A DNA stretch of 60,561 bases. Source: Alkalihalobacillus pseudalcaliphilus (GTDB taxonomy: Bacteria; Bacillota; Bacilli; Bacillales; Bacillaceae_D). Location: positions 1 to 60,561 of the forward strand of contig NZ_JAQQWS010000017.1 of the NCBI RefSeq assembly GCF_028610675.1, written 5' to 3'. The position numbers were made by a program, and so were the translations under genes. Under the pieces are notes generated by a model that did not search any database, was not told where the DNA came from, and worked only from the letters and a program-made list of their open reading frames with translations. Below, in pieces: positions 27,538 through 35,838 of this stretch (positions are counted from its first letter, which is position 1; the number at the start of each line of letters is the position of its first letter).

Positions 27538-27999
27538 TTAGTGTGAAGTGGTTAGGTGAGTAAACGTATATTGTCGAGGTACTTTCTTTAGGTATAAGGA
27601 CACGTGTTAAAGAGGAAAAAGAAAAGGAAATAGTAGTCATGTTGAATAAAGGGATTATAAACTAAATCTCGAAAATATACTAAGTAAGTTCTAAATGAAG
27701 GGGACGAGGATAATTAATATAAGAAAAATTGTAGCTAATGGAGACTTTCTCAATTAAGGGAAGCTCTTTTTCTTATAGAAGTAAAGGGGCAGGATATTTC
27801 AAGAAGAAAACCATCATTAGTGATAGAATGCGTGTCTAATAGTTGAAATGGTTTTAGAAGAATTAACTACGAGGGTTCTTATGAAATTATTTATCATTGA
27901 TACTTAACTTAACTATTATAATAAAGTCTATATTATTTTTTTCGGCATACTGAAATATAAAAACATAAAGAATATGTAGAAATGGTAAAGGAGAGAATA

Positions 28000-28794
28000 A
28001 TGTACACAATTGGACAAGTAGCCAAATTTTTAAATGTATCTAGAGACACATTAAAGTTTTATGAAGAAAAGGAATTAGTAAAGCCTAAGCAAAATATTGA
28101 GAATGGGTATAGAAAATATAATCATTTTGATATATATGATATAACAACAGTAAATTTCTATAGAGATATGGATATTGAAATTAAAAAAATCCAGGAATTG
28201 AGAAAAAGTAAGAGTGTAGAGGGAATCCTATCATTATTAGAAGAGAAAGAACAAGATATTTTAGATGAAATTGAATATAAAAAGCTTCTTTTAAAAAAAC
28301 TTCAGATAGTAAAAGAAGATTGCGAAAAGATTAATAAATACTTAGGGGAATACACAATAAAAGAAATGAATTCTCTCGAAATAAAAGGGGAAATAGAGCA
28401 TTTTACTAAGTATGAGAAATATGATTCTTTAAAAAAGAACACAGACAGCTTAAAAAAAGCGGTGACTCTAACATCTTTAAGAAGAGTCATAAGTTTCAAT
28501 GAAAAAGGATTTAAAGAAGATAAGTTTATAATTGTAAGAAATGTAGAAGACATTGATAAAGAAATTGAAGGTGAAATAATATATCATCCAAAATGTATAT
28601 ATACAGTTATCGAAGATGGAAGATGGTCAACTGGTGGAAAAAACATTGATCATAACGTGGAAGCTAATTTAAGAAAAGTAGTGATAGAAAATGGGTATGA
28701 ACTATTGGGACTAGTTTATATAAATATATTACTTACCACTTATGAAGATGGGCTTGAACGTGTATTTTTAGAAATTTATGCACCTATAAAATAA
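28000..28794 (+). CDS. MerR-family regulator with GyrI-like effector domain
   Basis: A 264-aa protein. The N-terminal winged helix (YTIGQVAKFLNVSRDTLKFY, then ENGYRKYNHFDIYDI) is typical MerR, followed by a coiled linker (about 75-115). The C-terminal part, ending ERVFLEIYAPIK, looks like a GyrI/BmrR-type ligand-binding domain. It probably senses a small molecule or drug. AAGGAGA precedes the ATG. AT-rich codon use unlike rpsR, and flanking rpsR repeats, suggest acquisition. The likely target is the CPBP gene 107 bp downstream. Confidence 0.82.
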   Translation: MYTIGQVAKFLNVSRDTLKFYEEKELVKPKQNIENGYRKYNHFDIYDITTVNFYRDMDIEIKKIQELRKSKSVEGILSLLEEKEQDILDEIEYKKLLLKKLQIVKEDCEKINKYLGEYTIKEMNSLEIKGEIEHFTKYEKYDSLKKNTDSLKKAVTLTSLRRVISFNEKGFKEDKFIIVRNVEDIDKEIEGEIIYHPKCIYTVIEDGRWSTGGKNIDHNVEANLRKVVIENGYELLGLVYINILLTTYEDGLERVFLEIYAPIK

Positions 28795-28804
28795 TTAAAT
28801 TTTA

Positions 28805-28874
28805 TTGACCTGGGACTTACTCATAGGTTTAAACTCATTTTATAACAACTATTAAACTTATAGTGTAGTTGTTA
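28805..28874 (+). promoter_or_regulatory. MerR-type promoter and inverted repeat before the CPBP gene
   Basis: TTGACC (28805-28810) and TAAACT (28830-28835) are separated by 19 bp, the long spacer typical of MerR-activated promoters. ACCT...AGGT dyad symmetry lies across the spacer. A second inverted repeat, ACAACTA...TAGTTGT, spans about 28846-28874. Confidence 0.45.
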
Positions 28875-28901
28875 AATATTATTTTAAAATGAGGATTGTT
28901 G

Positions 28902-29732
28902 ATGAGAAAAGAAAGCGAATTAAAAAGACCAATAGTAAGTTTTATTATTCTAACAAATCTAATTTTTTGGCCACTTTTTTTATTAGTGGGAACCACTCTA
29001 ATGTTAGGACTTCCAAAAATAGTATTTGATATTATGTTGTGTATAGCGTCGTGGTCTTCAACTTTTGCGTTTATTTTACTATTCAGAAAAATATATCCAG
29101 GACAAAGCTTTACTACTTATGTAAAAGAGCGTTTTAAAAATCGACTTAATTTTTCCATAGTAACCGTAGTTGTTTGTATACAAGTTCTACTAGCTATAGT
29201 AGTACTAGTTATAATCACATCTAAAAACGATGGTACAAGCTCTAGTTTGACCATTTCATCATTTGGAATGCTTCTATATTTATTTTTTACAACCTTATTT
29301 GCAGGTCCGTTAGGTGAAGAATTAGGTTGGAGAGGATTTGCCCTAAATGAACTTCAAAAGAAGTATTCGCCTTTGAGAGCATCAGTAACACTAGGTTTTT
29401 GGTGGGGGATATGGCATTTACCAGTCTGGTTTACTACAGGATTTATAGGTGTCACTCTAATAGAATATATCGTATTTTTTATGATTGCAATTATATCGAT
29501 TAGTATTATCATTACAGCATTTTATAATTTAAATAAGAATTTACTTATCCCAATTATAATACATCAATTATTTAATTTTCTTATGGTTATTATTAATGGA
29601 AATGTCATAGAACTTTTAAAATACTATGCTATCTTATATTTTGTAGTGGCAATTATGCTAATCGTTTTAAATCCAAAGAAAGTACTGTTTGGAAAAGAAG
29701 CTACAAAAATGATTAATGGCCATCTTCATTAA
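28902..29732 (+). CDS. CPBP family intramembrane metalloprotease
   Basis: A 276-aa protein with about eight hydrophobic segments. The CPBP/Abi motifs are in order: EELGWRGFALNEL (Glu139, Glu140, Arg144), WWGIWHLPVW (His172) and a late HQLFNF. Family members include Rce1-like CAAX proteases and bacteriocin self-immunity proteins; the substrate here is unknown. AGGA lies before the ATG at 28902. Pairing with a MerR regulator suggests an inducible resistance or immunity function. Like the MerR gene, it is AT-rich and lies inside the rpsR-bracketed insert. Confidence 0.83.
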   Translation: MRKESELKRPIVSFIILTNLIFWPLFLLVGTTLMLGLPKIVFDIMLCIASWSSTFAFILLFRKIYPGQSFTTYVKERFKNRLNFSIVTVVVCIQVLLAIVVLVIITSKNDGTSSSLTISSFGMLLYLFFTTLFAGPLGEELGWRGFALNELQKKYSPLRASVTLGFWWGIWHLPVWFTTGFIGVTLIEYIVFFMIAIISISIIITAFYNLNKNLLIPIIIHQLFNFLMVIINGNVIELLKYYAILYFVVAIMLIVLNPKKVLFGKEATKMINGHLH

Positions 29733-29850
29733 GAAATTAATGGAACAATATTCCTACAAAGAATAAAATTAATTATTTTTAAGGAAGATTACTTTGTGAA
29801 AGAATGTACTTAAACGATCGGGGCTTTATATAAGTGTAATCCCTTGATAC

Positions 29851-29945
29851 TCTCGTCAAATCGCTTTATTACCATACGTTAATGATGTTAACTAATTAAC
29901 TGCTAAAAGGCATGTTAGAGCGAATTCTCTTACATGCCTTTTTAA
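29851..29945 (+). repeat. rpsR 3'-end repeat, right copy, with its own terminator
   Basis: A copy of the last 14 rpsR codons, stop codon and a GGCATGTTAG...CTTACATGCC terminator. No rpsR body precedes it: the upstream 100 bp (29733-29850) do not resemble rpsR. It marks the right edge of the 2.3-kb MerR-CPBP insert. Confidence 0.8.
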
Positions 29946-30025
29946 TGATTAGAGGACTTATAGGTTGAATGAGCTTATGATTTTATTGTTAATGTTCGTA
30001 TTACAGTTAGGCCAGTTATAAAGCT

Positions 30026-31939
30026 CTAAAGACGATTTTTCCGTATAGTTTGCATAATTCTTTCCAATTGGCACTTGTTTAATCTAGTTCCTGGTGGTAG
30101 TAAGAACGGCAGTAGAATAATAGGTGGGTCTGGTGGTATTGGCGGTTGAGGTGGTATCGGCATTGGGCGGTAGATGAGTACCACTTGATTATTTAAAAGC
30201 TCCACCACCCAGCCCTCGAACCTAAGAGGTGGTTTGAGGAAGCGACTCGCATCTTCTTCTGTCAAAATCGGATAAGAAGTGGTTGGTATCCCTACAACAA
30301 TGGGGCTGTTTGCAGGATCAGGAAACACATAGGGGGTTAAATCAAGTTGAATAATTGATCCAGGTAATAAGGGTCCCGTAATTTGGACAACGTTATCACG
30401 ACTAGGGATAAAGACCCCGTTAGGAACCGTAGCTATATCTTCCACATTTAACACCCCTCCATTAAATATACCTGGTGCCACGTCTGCTGTATTTGTAATT
30501 GGTACGCCAATTGTTGTGGTTTCCGAAAGGTTTAACGTACCTAGGTTATTAATAGCACCACCTATTTGACCAGAAGAGTTGTTTGAAAAAATGGTGTCTT
30601 CTACATTAAACGTCGCTGTCGGATTTACTTGTACCGCACCGGCGTCCTCTCTACTTGAATTGCCAATAAATTGCGTATTACCAGAAGAATTTAAGGTAGA
30701 GTTATTATTTATAAAAATGGCTCCTCCTACCGAAGATGTATTCTGAATAAAATTAGAGGATATGCTATTTGAAGTAGAGTTAGCATTTACAAAAGTAGCT
30801 CCCCCTCCACCAGTAGTGGAATTATGTTCAAAGGTCGAATTTGTGTAGTCGGCCACAGAGTTAGAGTTCTGAAATATAGCACCCCCACCAGCAGGACCAG
30901 ATTGATTTTCTTGAAAAGCACTGGCAGTCACAGATACATTAGAAAAATCATTAATAAATAGCCCACCCGCTGCTTGATTACTAGAATTACGGATAAAGGA
31001 TGAATCTTCAAATGTTGCATCACATCGATTAATAAACAAACCTCCACCATTACCTGATACATTGCCAATAAATGAACAAGAAGAGATGAGAGTTGTTCCT
31101 ACTAACTCATTTAAATACAGTCCGCCTCCATCCCTTCCGCTAGAATTAGATTGAAAGTCGGTATTATCGAGTGTTGCACTGCCTCCGCCATTAAGAAAAG
31201 CCCCTCCTCCATCAACTGTACAGTTATTTCCAGTAAATGTTGAGTTACTTACCGTTGTTGTAACAGTATTATTTGAAAAGAGCCCTCCACCAAAACCATT
31301 TGTAACCGTGTTATCGGAAAAGGTACAACCGGTAATACTTCCTGATGAATTGGTATTAAGAAAGACACCACCCCCATTTAGTATAGCCATATTACTAGTA
31401 TATTGACAGTTGGTGGTCGTTAAAGTACCACCAACATTCACGTACACCGCCCCACCTTCATTAGCGGTATTATCCGTGAAAATACAATTGGTAAAAGACG
31501 TTGTCGTATTGACATTTGAAAAAGTGGCCCCACCTTCAGTCGTTGTTGTATTCGCCGTAAATACTGTATTTGAACAAGTCAAACTAGCCCCAATGTTTGC
31601 AAAAACAGCACTACCTACGGACGAAGAATGATTATTTTGTAGTAATGCATGAGTAATCGTGAGGTTTCCATTTGAGAAAATCAGTGGACTGGCAGTTACT
31701 TCTTCTCCGTCCATTGTTAGGTTATTAAGTGTGACAACTCCAGCAGACTGGATGGTAAATAATGAGCCTGTAAACACAGCAGTCCGAGTTAACGTAATGG
31801 CTTGGCTACTACCACTTATGACCGTGGTATAGTTAATTGATATTGTCGCAGGAAATGCAATATCAGCATCAATCATAATAGTAGGATCTTGAGCAGCTAC
31901 AGCTGCTTGAAGTTGTGTAAAAGTTGATACTGTAGCCAT
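30026..31939 (-). CDS. Large beta-helix protein with polymorphic-membrane-protein-like GGA(I/V/L) repeats
   Basis: A 637-aa protein with no signal peptide, membrane helix or LPXTG. From about residue 100 to 460 it has some fourteen coils of 22-26 aa, each with a GG[AG][AVLI]F/Y core (GGATF, GGAVY, GGGVF, GGGLF and so on) followed by Asn/Ser/Thr-rich turns and FxxN. This is the repeat style of Chlamydia Pmp and of right-handed beta-helices. A Pro-rich linker (PIPPQPPIPPDPP) leads to a short basic tail. AAGGAGG precedes the ATG. CATATAATA upstream fits either a SigK-like or a SigA -10. Function is unknown; a spore-surface or non-classically exported adhesin is possible. Confidence 0.75.
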   Translation of the reverse strand: MATVSTFTQLQAAVAAQDPTIMIDADIAFPATISINYTTVISGSSQAITLTRTAVFTGSLFTIQSAGVVTLNNLTMDGEEVTASPLIFSNGNLTITHALLQNNHSSSVGSAVFANIGASLTCSNTVFTANTTTTEGGATFSNVNTTTSFTNCIFTDNTANEGGAVYVNVGGTLTTTNCQYTSNMAILNGGGVFLNTNSSGSITGCTFSDNTVTNGFGGGLFSNNTVTTTVSNSTFTGNNCTVDGGGAFLNGGGSATLDNTDFQSNSSGRDGGGLYLNELVGTTLISSCSFIGNVSGNGGGLFINRCDATFEDSSFIRNSSNQAAGGLFINDFSNVSVTASAFQENQSGPAGGGAIFQNSNSVADYTNSTFEHNSTTGGGGATFVNANSTSNSISSNFIQNTSSVGGAIFINNNSTLNSSGNTQFIGNSSREDAGAVQVNPTATFNVEDTIFSNNSSGQIGGAINNLGTLNLSETTTIGVPITNTADVAPGIFNGGVLNVEDIATVPNGVFIPSRDNVVQITGPLLPGSIIQLDLTPYVFPDPANSPIVVGIPTTSYPILTEEDASRFLKPPLRFEGWVVELLNNQVVLIYRPMPIPPQPPIPPDPPIILLPFLLPPGTRLNKCQLERIMQTIRKNRL

Positions 31940-32366
31940 AAAAAATACCTCCTTTCTGATTTTTTAATTTTCTACTTATTATATGAAAAAACTGTGCCTT
32001 TCTCTTGTGCGAATATCTTATTTACTACTTGTTGCTTTCAATTATTGAACACGACCTTAAAAAGACTAGGTATTAGAGAAGCAAAAGATATATTGATAGA
32101 GGATGATGAAGGGTTTTAATTAATTTTATAAGTCTAAACAGTATCAAGAAAATACACATAGTGACTATTGAAAAGTGATTTAATAATAATTTAGTGAGTG
32201 TATTATATGCACATGTTATTGTATTAGATTACTCATGTTTTTAAGATTAGAAAGGGATGCAACCATTTTTCTCGAATGTATAGGGGTATGAAAGGAGCAG
32301 CCTAAGAGATAGTTTGTACATAAAGGAAGATTCAAAGATAAGAACCATTGAAATGGAGTTGATCAG
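31940..32366. other. Intergenic region with a possible gene remnant
   Basis: On the plus strand an open stretch ends at the TAA at 32118-32120 and reads NTTLKRLGIREAKDILIEDD before its last codons. It lacks a start or ribosome site and may be the tail of a lost gene. The rest (32121-32366) is AT-rich leader DNA for the GH2 gene; I see no clear cre or promoter match. Confidence 0.3.
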
Positions 32367-35300
32367 ATGAATCATACGCAGCTATTTAATGATGGTTGGG
32401 AATTTGCCAAGAGTACTTTAGAAGAAAATGATATGGAGATGTTATCTTTTGAGAAGGTTGCTATTCCTCATGATTGGCAAATCTATAATACGTTACAATT
32501 ATATGAGGATTCAAAAGGTTGGTACCGAAAGATATTCAATTATACGTCAGTAGATAAGCAAGCAGTGCTTCTATATTTCGGTGGCGTTTATATGGATTCG
32601 ACCGTTTATGTTAATAATGATTATGTCGGTGAATGGAAATACGGTTATTCTTCCTTTGAACATGAGATTACCGAGTATTTGCAAGATGGAGCGAATGAAA
32701 TCATCGTCAAGGTCCATTTCGAAGCCCCAAATAGTAGATGGTATTCTGGTGCCGGTATTTACCGTAATGTCTGGTTAAAATATCGAGCTCAAAATTATAT
32801 TGAAACAGACGGTGTCTATGTAACGATATCTGAAGGTGAAGAGGAAGAATGGCAAGTTGAAATTGATACTGATATTTGGATAGAAGAAGATTTTGAATTA
32901 GTTCACGAGTTGATAAATAACGACGAAGTGATCGCAAGTACACGTGAATTTATGACAAGGGCACAAGTAGCGGCTCATAAAAATACACAGAAGCTAAAGC
33001 TACGCTCACCGAAACGCTGGAGTCCAGAAACACCCAATTTATATCAGCTTCAAACACTGTTAATTAATAAAGATAAACAAGTTTACGATACGGTCGTTCA
33101 ACAAATTGGATTTAGAAAGATTCTATTAGACCCACAAAAGGGTTTCTATTTGAATGGAGAAAAAATGAAGTTACATGGTGTTTGTGAACATCATGATCTA
33201 GGTGCATTAGGAGCCGCTTTTAATCGCGTTGCCTTAAAAAGAAGGTTAGATATTTTAAAAGAAATGGGTGTCAATGCGATTCGTACGGCTCATAATATGC
33301 CTGCTAAAGATTTAATGGAGCTCGCAGATGAAATGGGTTTTCTAATTGTATCAGAAGCCTTTGATATGTGGGAGCAAACAAAAACCAAATATGATTATGG
33401 GAGGTTCTTTCTCAATTGGTATCAAGCTGATGTGAAAAGCTGGGTATTACGTGACAGGAATCATCCGAGTCTCATGATGTGGAGTATTGGTAACGAAATT
33501 TATGATACACATGCAGGTGAACGAGGAGCAGAGCTTACTCAAATACTACTAGATGAAGTGCGTAAGTATGATCCAAAGGGCAATGGATATGTGACGATAG
33601 GGTCGAATTATATGCCGTGGGAAAATGCCCAAAAATGTGCCGATCTCGTCAAAGTAGTTGGCTATAACTATGCGGAGAAATATTATCACAATCACCACAC
33701 GGAACATCCTGATTGGGTGATTTATGGTAGTGAGACATCATCTATTGTACAAAGCCGTGGGATTTATCATTTTCCATTGGAACAATCAATTCTGGCCGAC
33801 GATGATGAGCAATGCTCGGCTTTAGGAAATAGTTCAACGAGTTGGGGAGCTGAATCAGTTGAATTTTGCATCATGGCAGAAAGAGAAGCACCTTATTCAC
33901 TTGGTCAATTTATATGGACTGGTTTTGATTATATAGGTGAGCCTACCCCGTATCATACAAAGAACTCTTATTTTGGACAAATAGATACGGCCACTTTTAA
34001 GAAAGACGCTTATTATATTTACCAGGCTGCTTGGACTAATTATCAGCTGCAGCCGATGGTTCACCTTTTCCCTTATTGGGATTTTAATAACGACCAAATG
34101 ATTGACGTCCGTATTTGCTCAAATGCACCAAAGGTTGAGTTATTTCTAAATGGAAAATCAAAAGGTTCTCATACTATTGACAGAAACCAAAAATCGGAGC
34201 TTGTCGGACATTGGAAACTGCCTTATGAAAAAGGGGAGTTAAAGGCCGTCGCTTATAATGATCAAGGGAAGGTCATTGCGACCAAGCGACGTCATTCTTT
34301 TGGTGATGCTAGTAAAATCGAATTAAAGACCGATCAATTCGTATTAAAAGCAAATGGTTATGATTTGTTATTTGTGGAAATTACGATGTCTGATCGCGAA
34401 GGTTATTCGGTTGAAAATGCTAATAATCGTGTGGTTGTCGAAGTATCAGGGGTCGGCCACTTAGTTGGTTTAGATAATGGTGATAGTACTGATTATGACC
34501 AGTATAAAGGGAAAAGTCGACGTCTCTTTAGCGGGAAACTGATGGCTATCATAGCCCCAACTTTTGAAGCAGGAACGATTGAAATCGCCGTCGCGTCTCC
34601 GGGAATGAAAACAGAAACACTAGTAGTACAAACAGAAAAACAAAAAAGAGAATCATTAATAGGTCTTTCCGTACCAGATGCTAATCAACATAGTGCGGTT
34701 GTGATGGGAAAAGAAATGGAAATTCCTGTTCGTAAACTTGAGATTGTTAGTCATTCAGGGCAATTACTAACAGCAGAAAATTCAACGTTACAGGTTAAAG
34801 CTGCTCTGCATCCAGAAAATACAACCTATCAAGATGTGGAGTGGAGTGTTGTACATGATGGTGGTATACTGTCCAACTGTGCTCAAATTGAAGGAGATGG
34901 TACAAATATTAAGCTAATTGCCAAAGGTGATGGCGATTTCCGGCTTCGTTGTACGAGTAAAAATGGAACAGATAAGATTAAAATCATTTCGGAGCTTGAA
35001 TTTACCGTTAACGGTCTTGGTATGATTTTTAAAAATCCTTATGAAATGGTTTCAGCAGGGCTTTATGACTTTAGCAAAGGTAATCTAACGAATGGAAATG
35101 AAAGAGGCGTAGCGACAAGTCGTGACGGGGAGACGATTATAGGTTTTCATGATATTGATTTTGGATTAGTTGGATCAGACGAAATTACCTTACCGATATT
35201 TGCTTTGACTAATGAAGAGTACGAGATTCAAATTTGGGAAGGGATAGCCGGTGATGACAGTAGTGAACTAATCGGTGATGTCATTTATCAAAAACCATCG

Positions 35301-35786
35301 AGATGGAATGTATATCAAGAAGCAACCTATCAGCTTTCTAAAAGATTGCAAGGACTAACGTCGATTTCTTTCGTCTTACATAAAAAAGTCCATATGAAAG
35401 GCTTTATTTTCAAAAAGAGGGAGCGTGCATTTGAAGTAAATATCGCAAGTGAGCATGATTATATTTATGGTGATTCTTTTGTTGTAAAAAACGATAAAGT
35501 TGTCGATATCGGCAATAATGTCTCCATTGAGTTTGAGCATTTCGATTTTGGTCAAGATGGAGCGACAAAGCTCGTTCTTAACGGTCGTGCAGCCATTAAT
35601 AACACGATTCATATCCAATTAATTGGCGAAGAGCAACAAACGAATCAAATTATTGAATTCACTCGGACCAATACGTACGAAGGTCAAGTATTTGATATCG
35701 AGAAAGTAACGGGTAAAAAAAAGCTTGTCTTTGTTTTCTTACCTGGTAGTCAATTTGACTTTGCTACATTTCAATTTATGAAGTAA
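32367..35786 (+). CDS. Glycoside hydrolase family 2 protein (beta-galactosidase-like)
   Basis: A 1139-aa cytoplasmic-type enzyme without signal peptide. The N-terminal GH2 sugar-binding domain (PHDWQIY, GAGIYRNVWL), an immunoglobulin-like domain and the TIM barrel follow the GH2 order. The acid/base is Glu377 (SIGNEIYD) and the nucleophile Glu456 (YGSETSS). A DUF4982-type domain comes next, then Ig-like domains and two C-terminal jelly-roll repeats resembling CBM6-type modules. The exact sugar is uncertain; beta-galactoside or beta-glucuronide-like substrates fit. GGAG lies before the ATG. It is convergent with the esterase gene. Confidence 0.85.
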   Translation: MNHTQLFNDGWEFAKSTLEENDMEMLSFEKVAIPHDWQIYNTLQLYEDSKGWYRKIFNYTSVDKQAVLLYFGGVYMDSTVYVNNDYVGEWKYGYSSFEHEITEYLQDGANEIIVKVHFEAPNSRWYSGAGIYRNVWLKYRAQNYIETDGVYVTISEGEEEEWQVEIDTDIWIEEDFELVHELINNDEVIASTREFMTRAQVAAHKNTQKLKLRSPKRWSPETPNLYQLQTLLINKDKQVYDTVVQQIGFRKILLDPQKGFYLNGEKMKLHGVCEHHDLGALGAAFNRVALKRRLDILKEMGVNAIRTAHNMPAKDLMELADEMGFLIVSEAFDMWEQTKTKYDYGRFFLNWYQADVKSWVLRDRNHPSLMMWSIGNEIYDTHAGERGAELTQILLDEVRKYDPKGNGYVTIGSNYMPWENAQKCADLVKVVGYNYAEKYYHNHHTEHPDWVIYGSETSSIVQSRGIYHFPLEQSILADDDEQCSALGNSSTSWGAESVEFCIMAEREAPYSLGQFIWTGFDYIGEPTPYHTKNSYFGQIDTATFKKDAYYIYQAAWTNYQLQPMVHLFPYWDFNNDQMIDVRICSNAPKVELFLNGKSKGSHTIDRNQKSELVGHWKLPYEKGELKAVAYNDQGKVIATKRRHSFGDASKIELKTDQFVLKANGYDLLFVEITMSDREGYSVENANNRVVVEVSGVGHLVGLDNGDSTDYDQYKGKSRRLFSGKLMAIIAPTFEAGTIEIAVASPGMKTETLVVQTEKQKRESLIGLSVPDANQHSAVVMGKEMEIPVRKLEIVSHSGQLLTAENSTLQVKAALHPENTTYQDVEWSVVHDGGILSNCAQIEGDGTNIKLIAKGDGDFRLRCTSKNGTDKIKIISELEFTVNGLGMIFKNPYEMVSAGLYDFSKGNLTNGNERGVATSRDGETIIGFHDIDFGLVGSDEITLPIFALTNEEYEIQIWEGIAGDDSSELIGDVIYQKPSRWNVYQEATYQLSKRLQGLTSISFVLHKKVHMKGFIFKKRERAFEVNIASEHDYIYGDSFVVKNDKVVDIGNNVSIEFEHFDFGQDGATKLVLNGRAAINNTIHIQLIGEEQQTNQIIEFTRTNTYEGQVFDIEKVTGKKKLVFVFLPGSQFDFATFQFMK

Positions 35787-35799
35787 TAACCAAAGGAGA

Positions 35800-35838
35800 G
35801 AACGTCCTTTCTAGCTTTGAAAAGGACGTTTTTTCATT
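35800..35838 (+). terminator. GH2 terminator
   Basis: AACGTCCTTT pairs with AAAGGACGTT around a 10-base loop, followed by TTTTC. It lies between two convergent genes. Confidence 0.85.

Noticed and set aside
25060..29964. Shared 14-mer AGAGGACTTATAGG at 25060 and 29951 as a second pair of insertion ends
   Set aside because: Matches of 14 bases are expected by chance several times in 60 kb, and the flanks do not align.
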